Source: Clostridiaceae bacterium (GTDB lineage Bacteria; Bacillota_A; Clostridia; Clostridiales; Clostridiaceae). From it: 22,954 nucleotides of DNA. The stretch is from contig JAQSXU010000073.1 of the NCBI GenBank assembly GCA_029256485.1, positions 1 through 22,954 of the forward strand, in the 5' to 3' direction. Numbering within the stretch: the stretch's first letter is position 1; each line of letters opens with the position of its first letter. The notes under the pieces were generated by a model. That model saw nothing but the letters and a program-made list of their open reading frames with translations, searched no databases and was not told where the DNA came from. Below, one piece after another: positions 7,955-16,994 of the stretch. A program made the position numbers and the translations under genes.

Positions 7955-10900
7955 TTACTTCAAGCACAACTTACTGTAATCACATTCTTTACATTGTTCC
8001 ACATCTGTTTTCTCAAATGGCTCTATAGACAGTTCTCCAAGATTTCTTCCAAAAACAATATCCATTTTCTTAATCTTATTCATAATTAAATCTTCATCGA
8101 ACTTAACACTTCTAACAAAAGCAACATCAAGGAAATAAAGGTTTAAATTTATTTCATCAATTTTTCTACCCCTTATGCAAAATGTATCTTTCACAGCTTT
8201 TCCATAAAAGTTTAGCTGCACTGAATATAAATCAACCAATTTTTCAATATTATCACAATCAATATGATTTGTCTTATAATCTGTAATAACAGCAATATAC
8301 TTATTATCCTTTTGAAACACTTCTAATCTATCAATAAAACCTACAATCATAGTTTTTTTATCATCTAACGGACATAGGGTATAAGAAACTTCACCTTGAC
8401 AAAAAACTAGATCACCTAAATTTTCTCTATTCTTTTCTATTATTTTATAGTTATCAATATATCTTTTAACTTTTTTATATAAATTAGCCCTTTCATTCAA
8501 TGAATTGTCTTCACCAAATAAACTTATATATGCTTTATGTATGAGCACATTATAATCAATATTAATTTTATTCAATCTGTACTCTAAAACCCTGTGAACT
8601 AAACTCCCTAATTCTGACGCTTTTACATAATTGGTGAGTTTTTTATCATCATTATATTCATTTTGTATATTACCTATTACTTCTTCCTCTTGCATTTCTT
8701 TAAATTCAGCATTGCTTACTTTATGCAAATCATAGTTATTTGGTTTTATATTTAATACATTTTCTATATAAAATCTCCTTGGACATTTTGTATATCTCAT
8801 ATACCTAGATGCACTGACATAATTTTTTGATTTAACTTCACTCTTAAATACCAACCTTTTAATAAGACCTTTTTCATTTACTCTTTCTCTAGCTTTAATT
8901 ATATTTTGAACCTTATACATATCAGAAATTTCTTCGTAATTTAAAAATTCAATTACCTGTTCATCTGCATTTCCTACTTTTAAGGCATAATTGATTTGTT
9001 TTAAAAATGTATTTAATTTATCTATCTTTTCTTTATCCTCATTTATTCCAGTTGGTTCTTCTTCTGTATCAGCTCCAACCATTAAAATATACTTTTTTGC
9101 TCTAGTTAGTGCAACGTAAAGAACTCTTATGGATTCTTCAACTTCCTTTAATAGCTTATAATCAGTATAATTTTTATATTCTTCAGTTTCCTTAGAACTA
9201 TCTAATGAGTATTTAGAAACAATTTTTCCATTATAAAATACAAAATTATGATTTTTTATTTCTTTACGGCTCATATTAAGTTGATCTGCATCAATACTAG
9301 GTATAATAACCCCTTCAAATTCTAATCCCTTTGCCTGATGTATAGTCATAATCTTTATAGCCTCTGCATCTTCTGTATCTAAAGATGCCTCTGCATCTTC
9401 CAAATGAATTTCATTTAAAAGATCAATATACTTTAAAAACTCCTCAGGTGAAAAAAGTTCTTCTTTATCAAACTTTTCTGCCTCATGAACAAGTTTTTCT
9501 ATATTTATAAATTTTTGTAAACCACCTTCTTGCGATAACACCGTTTCCCTAATTCCACATTCTTTAATGATACTATTTAATAACTGCACCACACTTACTT
9601 TGTCTCTTACTTCTATTAACCCTATTAACTGTTTATAAACATTATTTAAAGCTTCTTTATCTTCAACATTTTTCAAACCATCTATAGTAAATTCCATTGC
9701 TTTATAATAATTACAACAATTATTTTCTAATTGATCCACCTTAATTTTACAAATCAAATCATCAGATATATTGAAAATAAAACTTCTAAGAGTCCTAATA
9801 AGTTTTTTTTCCTTTTCACTATCAATTCTTTCATCAAATCCATATTGAATGACCTGATATAAATTCAATATCTCTCTAATTTCTGATTTATCATAAAATC
9901 CTCTTCCACCTATAATACAGTAAGGTATATTAAATTTTTTTAGTTCTTCTTCTATGTCTGAAATAATATATTTACTTCTAACTAATATGCAGATATCCCT
10001 AAATTTTAACCCTTTGTCTAAAAATCTTCTAATACCTCTAATTACAGCATTGCTGCTAATTAAATTTTCTGATTTTGCATTATTATAGCTTTTCTTTAAC
10101 TCTTCTAACATATCATTAAATTCTTCTAAGCTAGTTGTTTTATTTTTAATTGATTCTTTAATTTCCTTTATAATACCCCCACTGTTACTTTTCTTATTTT
10201 TATATGTTAAAAGCATTAATCTTTTTTCTTTAAAACATTTTTCTTCTGGTGATATTAAACATTCATAATTGTTAATAAGCTTACTAAATATTTCGTTTAT
10301 CCCAGTTATTATTTCTGATTCACTTCTGTAACAAGTACTTAAACTCTTCATTCCATCTTTACCTATATCTTCTGATACCTCTTTAAAAATACTGTAGTTT
10401 GTTCCTCTAAAACCATATATACTCTGCTTAAAATCTCCTACTATAAATAAACTTTTAGGAATCAAGTTTTTATTTTCATCTGTTACTAAGCTGTATATAA
10501 TATTCTTTTGAACTCTATTAGTATCCTGAAATTCATCAACTAAAAATCTTATGTATCTCTCTTTATATCTACTTACAACTCTAGGGTTTTGAAGTATTAC
10601 GCAACATAAATTTTCAAGATCATTATAATCTAGCAGATCTAAATTTAATTTATATTCCATGTATAAATCTTCAATTTCTAAGAGAATTGAAAGTAAAAGT
10701 TCAGTTAAATAATCTTCATTAAAATCATTGTAAACCTGTTCTACTTTTTTTCCTGCTTCCATAATTTTTTCTCTGATTTCTAAAAGTTCATTTATAATTT
10801 TTGAACTGAAATATTCCTCGCCATAAAGTTCATAAAGCTTATCTATTATATTTTCATATTTTACAGAGTTCATAAACTTTTCTAATGCCTTCTGTCCTAC

Positions 10901-11317
10901 CTCTTCCAGTATTTTATTTTTATGTATATCACTTAGTATAGAAAATTTAAAATCAATGCCTAAACTTGCTGCATTTTCCCTTATAATCTTTGCACAAAAA
11001 CTATGTATAGTACTGATGTTAGCTCTACTTAACTTATCTAATGCACTTTTCCACATCGCCTTATTTTCATCTTCAACACTTTCAATCTTTTTATTAATAG
11101 CGGATCTTATTCTTTCTTTCATTTCAAGTGCAGATTTATCTGCAAAGGTAATGGCCACAATTTCTTCTATATTTAATCCACTTTCCAAAAGACTTAAAAA
11201 CCTATTAGAAAGTACCCTTGTTTTTCCAGAACCAGCTCCTGCAGAGACAGCAATATTTCTTCTTATATCAACAGCAGCTTTCTGTTCATCACTTAATTCA
11301 AAAATACTTTTTTCCAT
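7955..11317 (-). CDS. addA: AddA-like UvrD/RecB helicase-nuclease with Fe-S nuclease domain
   Basis: 1120-residue SF1A helicase fused to a RecB-type nuclease. Motor motifs: AGAGSGKT (26-33), ITFADKSALEMKERI, VDEFQDTN (D261, E262), GDFKQSIYGFRG, MTIHQAKGLEFEGV and RVLYVALTRAKK. Nuclease motifs: GSLVHRVLEYRL, GFIDRLEV, DYKTN (D1013, K1015) and QLNFYG, so both activities look intact. Cysteines C845 (KCPRRFY) and C1109, C1112, C1118 (CKECDYSKLC) form a Cas4/AddB-type 4Fe-4S set. In Bacillus AddAB that set belongs to AddB, so finding it in AddA is notable. It is shorter than usual AddA (about 1230). Two start codons exist: ATG at 11323 overlaps the addB stop as ATGA but abuts GGAGGT, whereas ATG at 11317 has proper spacing and was chosen. 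It acts with AddB on DNA ends. It may be an accessory copy rather than the housekeeping enzyme. Confidence 0.85.
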   Translation of the reverse strand: MEKSIFELSDEQKAAVDIRRNIAVSAGAGSGKTRVLSNRFLSLLESGLNIEEIVAITFADKSALEMKERIRSAINKKIESVEDENKAMWKSALDKLSRANISTIHSFCAKIIRENAASLGIDFKFSILSDIHKNKILEEVGQKALEKFMNSVKYENIIDKLYELYGEEYFSSKIINELLEIREKIMEAGKKVEQVYNDFNEDYLTELLLSILLEIEDLYMEYKLNLDLLDYNDLENLCCVILQNPRVVSRYKERYIRFLVDEFQDTNRVQKNIIYSLVTDENKNLIPKSLFIVGDFKQSIYGFRGTNYSIFKEVSEDIGKDGMKSLSTCYRSESEIITGINEIFSKLINNYECLISPEEKCFKEKRLMLLTYKNKKSNSGGIIKEIKESIKNKTTSLEEFNDMLEELKKSYNNAKSENLISSNAVIRGIRRFLDKGLKFRDICILVRSKYIISDIEEELKKFNIPYCIIGGRGFYDKSEIREILNLYQVIQYGFDERIDSEKEKKLIRTLRSFIFNISDDLICKIKVDQLENNCCNYYKAMEFTIDGLKNVEDKEALNNVYKQLIGLIEVRDKVSVVQLLNSIIKECGIRETVLSQEGGLQKFINIEKLVHEAEKFDKEELFSPEEFLKYIDLLNEIHLEDAEASLDTEDAEAIKIMTIHQAKGLEFEGVIIPSIDADQLNMSRKEIKNHNFVFYNGKIVSKYSLDSSKETEEYKNYTDYKLLKEVEESIRVLYVALTRAKKYILMVGADTEEEPTGINEDKEKIDKLNTFLKQINYALKVGNADEQVIEFLNYEEISDMYKVQNIIKARERVNEKGLIKRLVFKSEVKSKNYVSASRYMRYTKCPRRFYIENVLNIKPNNYDLHKVSNAEFKEMQEEEVIGNIQNEYNDDKKLTNYVKASELGSLVHRVLEYRLNKINIDYNVLIHKAYISLFGEDNSLNERANLYKKVKRYIDNYKIIEKNRENLGDLVFCQGEVSYTLCPLDDKKTMIVGFIDRLEVFQKDNKYIAVITDYKTNHIDCDNIEKLVDLYSVQLNFYGKAVKDTFCIRGRKIDEINLNLYFLDVAFVRSVKFDEDLIMNKIKKMDIVFGRNLGELSIEPFEKTDVEQCKECDYSKLCLK

Positions 11318-11319
11318 TA

Positions 11320-14268
11320 TCATACCTCCGCCAACACACTCATTTTATTTTTACTAAATCTACACATTTCCTTATAATAACAATCACTATAGTTAAATTT
11401 ATCAAAACATTCACAATAAAGCTTATATGGAAAATATCCATCTTTAATATTATTGATAGCTTCCAATATTAAGTCTTTTAAAAATCCTAAAAATACATAA
11501 AACATTTCTTTATCCATATCAAATTTGCTATTTCCAGTAAAACCTAGTGCTTTCTTAAATTCTGTTCTATAAAGTCCATTCTTTTTAACGCTTTTATTTG
11601 TTCCTTCTACACTTAAATAAAGCAATGCTATACAATCTAAATTTTCAATTTTAAGCTTTTTCTTCAAATACTCACTTACAAAATAATAGTAAAATGCAAT
11701 TTGGCAGTTTTCTTTTTCAAGCATTTTATCTATGTCTGAAATTTTGTTTTTCTTATAGTCATAAACAATAAATTTTCCTGTCGGCACATATTTTCCATTA
11801 TTAATAAAATATTCTAGATCAACCCTATGCACCTTACAAGTGATAGGAATACCAAATAAATCAGATTCTATAAACTCTTCAAGTACATAAGGCCTTATTA
11901 TATTTCCACTCTCTTTTTCAAAGCTATTTATCCTTTTTAAATCACATTGAATAAAATTTTTAACGGTAGCCTCAAGTTTTCCCTTAAGCTTCTGCTCATC
12001 ATCCTCTGATATTTCTAAAGCTCTCATTTCAATCCAAGCTTTATCTACTCTCTCTTCAAATCTAACTTCATCAAAAGTAGTAAAATTTTGCAAACCACTA
12101 TAATAATAATTTAAGACTCTGTGATAAAAATCTCCTATTTCCATAAGTGATAAATTTTCTTCTTCCTCACGTACTTCTTCTAATCCGAATATATTCTGCA
12201 TCATATAGCTAAATGGGCATTTTAAATATGTATTCAATCTTGAAGGCGAAAAACTTCCTTTATTAATTACTAAATCTTCAATAACTCCTTTAAGGTTCCC
12301 CTCATACTTATTAAAATGTTGTTCTCTTTCTCTGTGATATTCAACTTCACCTCTATTAATGAAATTTGTTATACTATTTTCGAATTTAGAAATCAACCTT
12401 ATCTGTTCATCTAAACTCATTTCATTATAATCTCTATACCTTTTCTCAAAATAACTATTTAAATTAATAGCTTTTAATTCATATCTGCTCATAGCATTAC
12501 TAATTGGAATATTGAATCTATCTCTCATTGTAATTGTTTTATAAGTTTCTATACCTGTAACAAATTTAACCTCCTCAAGTAATGGAGAAGGAATTGCAAA
12601 CTTTCCGTCTTCATCAGAGCTTCTATATGATAATGTTATACTCTCTAGTGCTGATGAGAGGCAAAGATTAAACCTTATTTTTTCTCTAGAAAGCTCCCAT
12701 AGATAATCCTCATATTGAATGCCAACATCCCTAAGCTTTACAACTTCTAATTCATCAAAAAGTCCGTCATTTTTTATTACCCTTGGCATCTCACCATCAT
12801 TTAATCCAAGTACATATATGTATTTGTGAAAGATCCCTTTCGCAAGATCTGTATTTAATATTTTTACTCCTGCATTATTTGCTGCTTCAATAGTAACGGT
12901 GGTACCCTCGAGATACTGAGTAAAATTATTAATAAATTCCTGCTTATCAAAATTATCTTCAATTATTCCACAAATTATAAAGCTATCTTTCATATCATTA
13001 ATTAATCTTTGCATTCCTTCAAAAGCCTTCAAGCATAATTTTTCTTGAAAATTCAAATTAAAATTAAAAGCTTTGCTGAGAATTGTATAGGTATCTTTAC
13101 TTATAATGTCTACTTCTTCCTGAAGAATTTTAAACCATTCTTCCGCATTGGCACTTTCTAAATCAATACCTCTTAACTTTTCAAGTATATCTCTACTTAA
13201 CTTAGCATCTGACAATGGCACCTCATAGTTCATATATAAAGGTATTTGAAATTCCTTAAAAACAGAGTTTAAAACTGACGAATATTCATCTTTACTGTTT
13301 ATAAATAATGCTATATCTTCTGGTCTTATGCCGTTTATAAGCTTTTCTTTTAAGCTTCTAGCCGTCTCTCTTACCTCTGAAGCAATACACGGATATTTTA
13401 TAATAGTTATATCTGATGGTTTAGCCTTCATCTTTTCCCCTGAATATAACTTTTCTGAAAGCTCTTTGAATTGTGATTTTGTTTCATATAAATTATCAGC
13501 TTTATACTGTACATCAAATTCTATGCCCTTAAATGGTTTTAATATTTCATCTTTAATAAAACTTAAAGTTAAGTGATTTACATAAGGGCAATTCACATAA
13601 ATATCTACTTTATTTAATAATGAAATCTCTCTTATTAAATCTTGATTTACCTTATCTATATTAATAAATCCATCAATAATTATGGTATCAATTTTATTTA
13701 AAACCCCATACCCTTTAACTTTATTTAAAGCCAATAAAGATATATCATTTATATCATAAAGCCCCTTTTTACTTAAACAATTATTATATTTCTCATATAT
13801 AAGCTGTAAATCAAAAATTTTTTCTTTTAATATCTCATCCTGAATTTTTTCTATAATATCATTTAATTTATCTACACTTATGCAGTTTCTCTTAAGGTTT
13901 TTTATAAAAGAATGGCTCTCTTCTATAAAGCCATTCTTTGTACATATATTTTTAAAATATTTAAGTTCACCCTTTAATTTTTCACATATACCCTTAATTA
14001 AAAGCCTTTGAATATCCTGATAAACTATTTTTTCATTTGATATATCATTTCCGGTAATATCTTTTTCAAACTCATCAAACATTATGATTTTTGAATTTAT
14101 AATACCTCCAAGCTTCTCTAAAAACTTGTATCTTACGTAACCAAGTGCTTCTCTTGAAGGTAATATATAAATAAAGTTTTTACCTTGATTTTGCAATTCT
14201 ACACATAATTCTATAAGTTTCTCTCTTCTATTAGAAAACATCGGTTCAAAATAAAGCTGCCTCTTCAT
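11320..14268 (-). CDS. addB: AddB-like helicase-fold and PD-(D/E)XK nuclease subunit
   Basis: 982-residue partner of AddA. The C-terminal nuclease domain carries KCPFSYMMQ (C684), GDFYHRVLNYYY, VHRVDLEYF, VYDYKKNK (D837, K839) and QIAFYYYF, so it looks catalytically complete. The N-terminal half has the UvrD-like AddB/RexB layout (FIYILPSREALGYVRYKFLE, later YVLGLNDGEMPR) but no Walker A sequence, unlike Bacillus AddB and more like RexB. The expected C-x2-C-x5-C is incomplete: C963 and C969 are present, but position 960 is Tyr. C952 or C954 may substitute. The start is placed at ATG 14268, which has GGGGTG seven bases upstream; a longer frame to 14319 lacks this. It is shorter than usual AddB (about 1150). 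It opens the addB-addA-wyl operon, and its stop overlaps the addA region. Confidence 0.82.
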   Translation of the reverse strand: MKRQLYFEPMFSNRREKLIELCVELQNQGKNFIYILPSREALGYVRYKFLEKLGGIINSKIIMFDEFEKDITGNDISNEKIVYQDIQRLLIKGICEKLKGELKYFKNICTKNGFIEESHSFIKNLKRNCISVDKLNDIIEKIQDEILKEKIFDLQLIYEKYNNCLSKKGLYDINDISLLALNKVKGYGVLNKIDTIIIDGFINIDKVNQDLIREISLLNKVDIYVNCPYVNHLTLSFIKDEILKPFKGIEFDVQYKADNLYETKSQFKELSEKLYSGEKMKAKPSDITIIKYPCIASEVRETARSLKEKLINGIRPEDIALFINSKDEYSSVLNSVFKEFQIPLYMNYEVPLSDAKLSRDILEKLRGIDLESANAEEWFKILQEEVDIISKDTYTILSKAFNFNLNFQEKLCLKAFEGMQRLINDMKDSFIICGIIEDNFDKQEFINNFTQYLEGTTVTIEAANNAGVKILNTDLAKGIFHKYIYVLGLNDGEMPRVIKNDGLFDELEVVKLRDVGIQYEDYLWELSREKIRFNLCLSSALESITLSYRSSDEDGKFAIPSPLLEEVKFVTGIETYKTITMRDRFNIPISNAMSRYELKAINLNSYFEKRYRDYNEMSLDEQIRLISKFENSITNFINRGEVEYHREREQHFNKYEGNLKGVIEDLVINKGSFSPSRLNTYLKCPFSYMMQNIFGLEEVREEEENLSLMEIGDFYHRVLNYYYSGLQNFTTFDEVRFEERVDKAWIEMRALEISEDDEQKLKGKLEATVKNFIQCDLKRINSFEKESGNIIRPYVLEEFIESDLFGIPITCKVHRVDLEYFINNGKYVPTGKFIVYDYKKNKISDIDKMLEKENCQIAFYYYFVSEYLKKKLKIENLDCIALLYLSVEGTNKSVKKNGLYRTEFKKALGFTGNSKFDMDKEMFYVFLGFLKDLILEAINNIKDGYFPYKLYCECFDKFNYSDCYYKEMCRFSKNKMSVLAEV

Positions 14269-14328
14269 AATTCTCACCCCATAAAATATTACTAATGCAT
14301 TTAATCTATTTCCCAACATTTATAATAT

Positions 14329-14337
14329 ATTATATCA
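14329..14337 (-). promoter_or_regulatory. Extended -10 promoter of the addB-addA-wyl operon
   Basis: The minus strand reads TGATATAAT, a consensus TATAAT with an upstream TGn, 60 bp before the addB start and downstream of the pPIWI-RE terminator. No good -35 lies at 17 bp, which an extended -10 tolerates. The TGTACCA dyad is not present here, so this operon seems not to share the operator. Confidence 0.55.
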
Positions 14338-14377
14338 CGTCCAAATATTGTAATGGTAAATTTCATGTGTTTTATAC

Positions 14378-14411
14378 AAAAATTAAAAGCTAGAAATACT
14401 CTAGCTTTTAA
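14378..14411 (-). terminator. Rho-independent terminator after the pPIWI-RE operon
   Basis: An 11-bp perfect stem (14383-14393 with 14401-14411, arms TTAAAAGCTAG / CTAGCTTTTAA) closes a 7-base loop and is followed on the minus strand by TTTTT (14378-14382). It lies 84 bp past the pPIWI-RE stop and separates that operon from the addB promoter. The plus-strand side has no T run, so it is directional. Confidence 0.75.
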
Positions 14412-14494
14412 CGGTCTATTATAAATATATTATATTTTACCTCAAATAAATTTCCGACCTATCCTCTTTGAAAATTTAGATTTTAAGATCTTTT

Positions 14495-16993
14495 CTACTC
14501 TATCTGCCAAATATATTCCTCAATCTTTTTAGCTAAATGCAGTGGTGCTGGTAATATAGTGAAATCATTATAATAAAAAAGCATAACTCTCATTTTATGA
14601 ACTACGTATGCCCATCCATAAATATCATCATCTTCTTGAACATATATAGGAGTTATCTCTACTAAATTTTGAAATTTAAAATCTTTATTAGGTGTTTCAA
14701 TTCTTGCTCCATCTGCTCTACCTAATTTAGATGATTTCATTGTTACTGGTTTTCTTGCAAGACTCCAAAATACTCCTTCAAAAGGTTCAAATAAACCTCC
14801 AGTATATTTTGTAACTTCATTTTCTTCACCATAATAAGTCGGAACTTCATAACCACTTCTTGTTTTTATTATTCTTAAATCTTTAAACTTTGACATGTCC
14901 AATTTTTCCTCTGGTTTACCTACCCAAATTTCTTCTTTATCCATATTTTTATCGGCTACCCATCCCCAATACGATCTTATATTAGTTGAATCCATTAATA
15001 ATAAAGCTGGTCCAACTTCACTAATCTCATTCATAAAGCGCCTTATGAACATATTTACTTCTTCTCTGTTCAATTTAAATTTGCTCTTTGTTTCTCCTTT
15101 AACTTTAAATAAATTATTTTGCTTACAAATTTCTAAAAGTGCTTCTCTATAATTTAACCATTTATTAAATAATGGACATTTTATTTTTATCTCACAGGAA
15201 TTACTATTCATATACACTGCAACAGGGAATGCTATTTGCTTTCTCATATCATTTCCATTATTTCTTATCATCCATAATCCAAATATAGACATTTGCTCAG
15301 GTATATTTCCTTTAATTATTTTTAATTCTGGTTCACATGTAATATAACCTAGTTGTCTTATCAAATCCCACACAGCATTTTCTGCCCTCAATGTAATATT
15401 ATCTTTAATTTTTTCATTATCTTTTTTGGCATTTGGTGTTATAAATTGTGTTACTCTTCCTGTCTTTCCAAAGCCTTCTCTTATTGCTCCTTTAGGATCA
15501 CCTTTTTTCCATTCACTTTTGCCTTTTAACTCTATAATGGTTCCGGTAGGTATTTCTGCTTCCAATATAGCACTATTTATATATTTAACTCTATCATTGT
15601 GACCACTTTTTCCTTCAAGAGTTGAAGCAATTTTGCTTCCTATAGGCAACACTTCTAAAGATACTTCTAATTCTGGTGTAAAGTAAATTCCATTATTGTT
15701 TTCTATATCTTTTAATCCAAAAATTTTTATAATTGCTGCTTGTAGTGCTTCCTTTATTTCGTCAGTATCATACCTTATTTCTAATTTAAGCTTTTGTCCA
15801 ACTATCTTAGCTAAAGATTCTCTATTAATTTCTATAGGTTTATTAAGTAATTCTGTACTTCTAAATTTTTTACTTACTCTTTTAATATTATCAATTTTCT
15901 TTAATTCCGTAAGTTTAGAAGATATCTGATTACAAATTTCTTTTAAGTCCTTCATACTTACCCCAATTCCAACCAAATGATTATCTTTTGTAAAATTACT
16001 GTTAGAAATGACAATATTAACTTCTCTATTGGATTCTAAGTACTTTAATGGATCAACAGATAATTCCTGTGCCTCTGGAAGCCTTGAATTTAAATCCAAA
16101 CTATTAAATATTTTTGATAATTTATCTTTCCATATAATTTCAGGCCCTTTAAAATCAACTTTTAAATTTGCTCTTGTAAATCCTGAGGTTTGTTTTTCAT
16201 CATACCAATAAGTTTTAGTTGATAAAAAAACTGAGGTATCGTTCTCCCATGGAAGCTTTATGTATCCACTTTCACTTATCAAATTTTCACTGACAAATCT
16301 CCTAGTAGAGACATTCATTAAAATAACTGGTGAGGAATAAAAGGGTATGGTTTGAATAGAAAACTTTATTGCTATTGAATAATAATATTTCTTATCTTTA
16401 TATGTATAAACCTCTGGTGGCCATGACATCATTTCTGCAGTACCACATCTTTTAAAATTCAATGTTATTCCACTCAAAGTAAAGCTACTATTCATATTAC
16501 ATAATTTATTGCAAAAATATTCTGGAGCAGCATTAAAGTACTCATTTTCAGGCTTCGAAGTTCCATTTTTAAATTTATTATCTTGAAATATATTAATATC
16601 TTTAATACTCCATTTTAACTCATTAACTTTCATTTTAGAAACTACATTTTCAACTTTATCTTTGTTTATATCCTTAAATATTTCTTCATTTATCCACGCT
16701 TTAATTATATTAAAAATAAGAGATGTATCGATTTCCTTTGTTGATATGATCCATCCATTACCTTTTGCAAAATATTTTTCTGCTGTAACAGTAACTACTT
16801 CCGGAAATAAGGCAATAACTGCAGCATTTAAACTTTTAGCTGGCAAAGTGACCTTTTCTCTGCCTAAATTTTGTTCATATATTGTTTTGATACTATCAAT
16901 CCATTCCCTTGGAAAATCTAAAATATGCAGATTAGTTTTTACCTCACTCCCTTGTTTAGGTATAAATAATAATGGCTTTAATTCTATTGACAT
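14495..16993 (-). CDS. pPIWI-RE protein (DUF3962 plus RNase H-fold PIWI-RE module)
   Basis: 832-residue member of the pPIWI-RE family, a PIWI-related group with an N-terminal X/DUF3962 region and a C-terminal RNase H-fold module. Family-like segments: PREWIDSIKTIYEQNLG near residue 30, SMKDLKEICNQI in the middle, LLLMDSTNIRSYWGWV (candidate catalytic D668 with R673), GLFEPFEGVFWSLARKP and the C-terminal LPAPLHLAKKIEEYIW. Burroughs and colleagues proposed that such proteins bind a nucleic-acid guide or hybrid and work with a helicase and a nuclease against invading elements. I cannot verify the full catalytic set without an alignment. The start ATG lies 1 bp after the helicase stop, with GGGGG about 9 bases upstream. 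It is the last gene of the three-gene operon and is followed by a hairpin terminator. Confidence 0.85.
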   Translation of the reverse strand: MSIELKPLLFIPKQGSEVKTNLHILDFPREWIDSIKTIYEQNLGREKVTLPAKSLNAAVIALFPEVVTVTAEKYFAKGNGWIISTKEIDTSLIFNIIKAWINEEIFKDINKDKVENVVSKMKVNELKWSIKDINIFQDNKFKNGTSKPENEYFNAAPEYFCNKLCNMNSSFTLSGITLNFKRCGTAEMMSWPPEVYTYKDKKYYYSIAIKFSIQTIPFYSSPVILMNVSTRRFVSENLISESGYIKLPWENDTSVFLSTKTYWYDEKQTSGFTRANLKVDFKGPEIIWKDKLSKIFNSLDLNSRLPEAQELSVDPLKYLESNREVNIVISNSNFTKDNHLVGIGVSMKDLKEICNQISSKLTELKKIDNIKRVSKKFRSTELLNKPIEINRESLAKIVGQKLKLEIRYDTDEIKEALQAAIIKIFGLKDIENNNGIYFTPELEVSLEVLPIGSKIASTLEGKSGHNDRVKYINSAILEAEIPTGTIIELKGKSEWKKGDPKGAIREGFGKTGRVTQFITPNAKKDNEKIKDNITLRAENAVWDLIRQLGYITCEPELKIIKGNIPEQMSIFGLWMIRNNGNDMRKQIAFPVAVYMNSNSCEIKIKCPLFNKWLNYREALLEICKQNNLFKVKGETKSKFKLNREEVNMFIRRFMNEISEVGPALLLMDSTNIRSYWGWVADKNMDKEEIWVGKPEEKLDMSKFKDLRIIKTRSGYEVPTYYGEENEVTKYTGGLFEPFEGVFWSLARKPVTMKSSKLGRADGARIETPNKDFKFQNLVEITPIYVQEDDDIYGWAYVVHKMRVMLFYYNDFTILPAPLHLAKKIEEYIWQIE

Positions 16994-16994
16994 G

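Noticed and set aside
10956..11357. Plus-strand open frames over addA, addB and the other genes
   Set aside because: They are antisense shadows of strongly supported minus-strand genes, with no Shine-Dalgarno and hydrophobic low-complexity translations.
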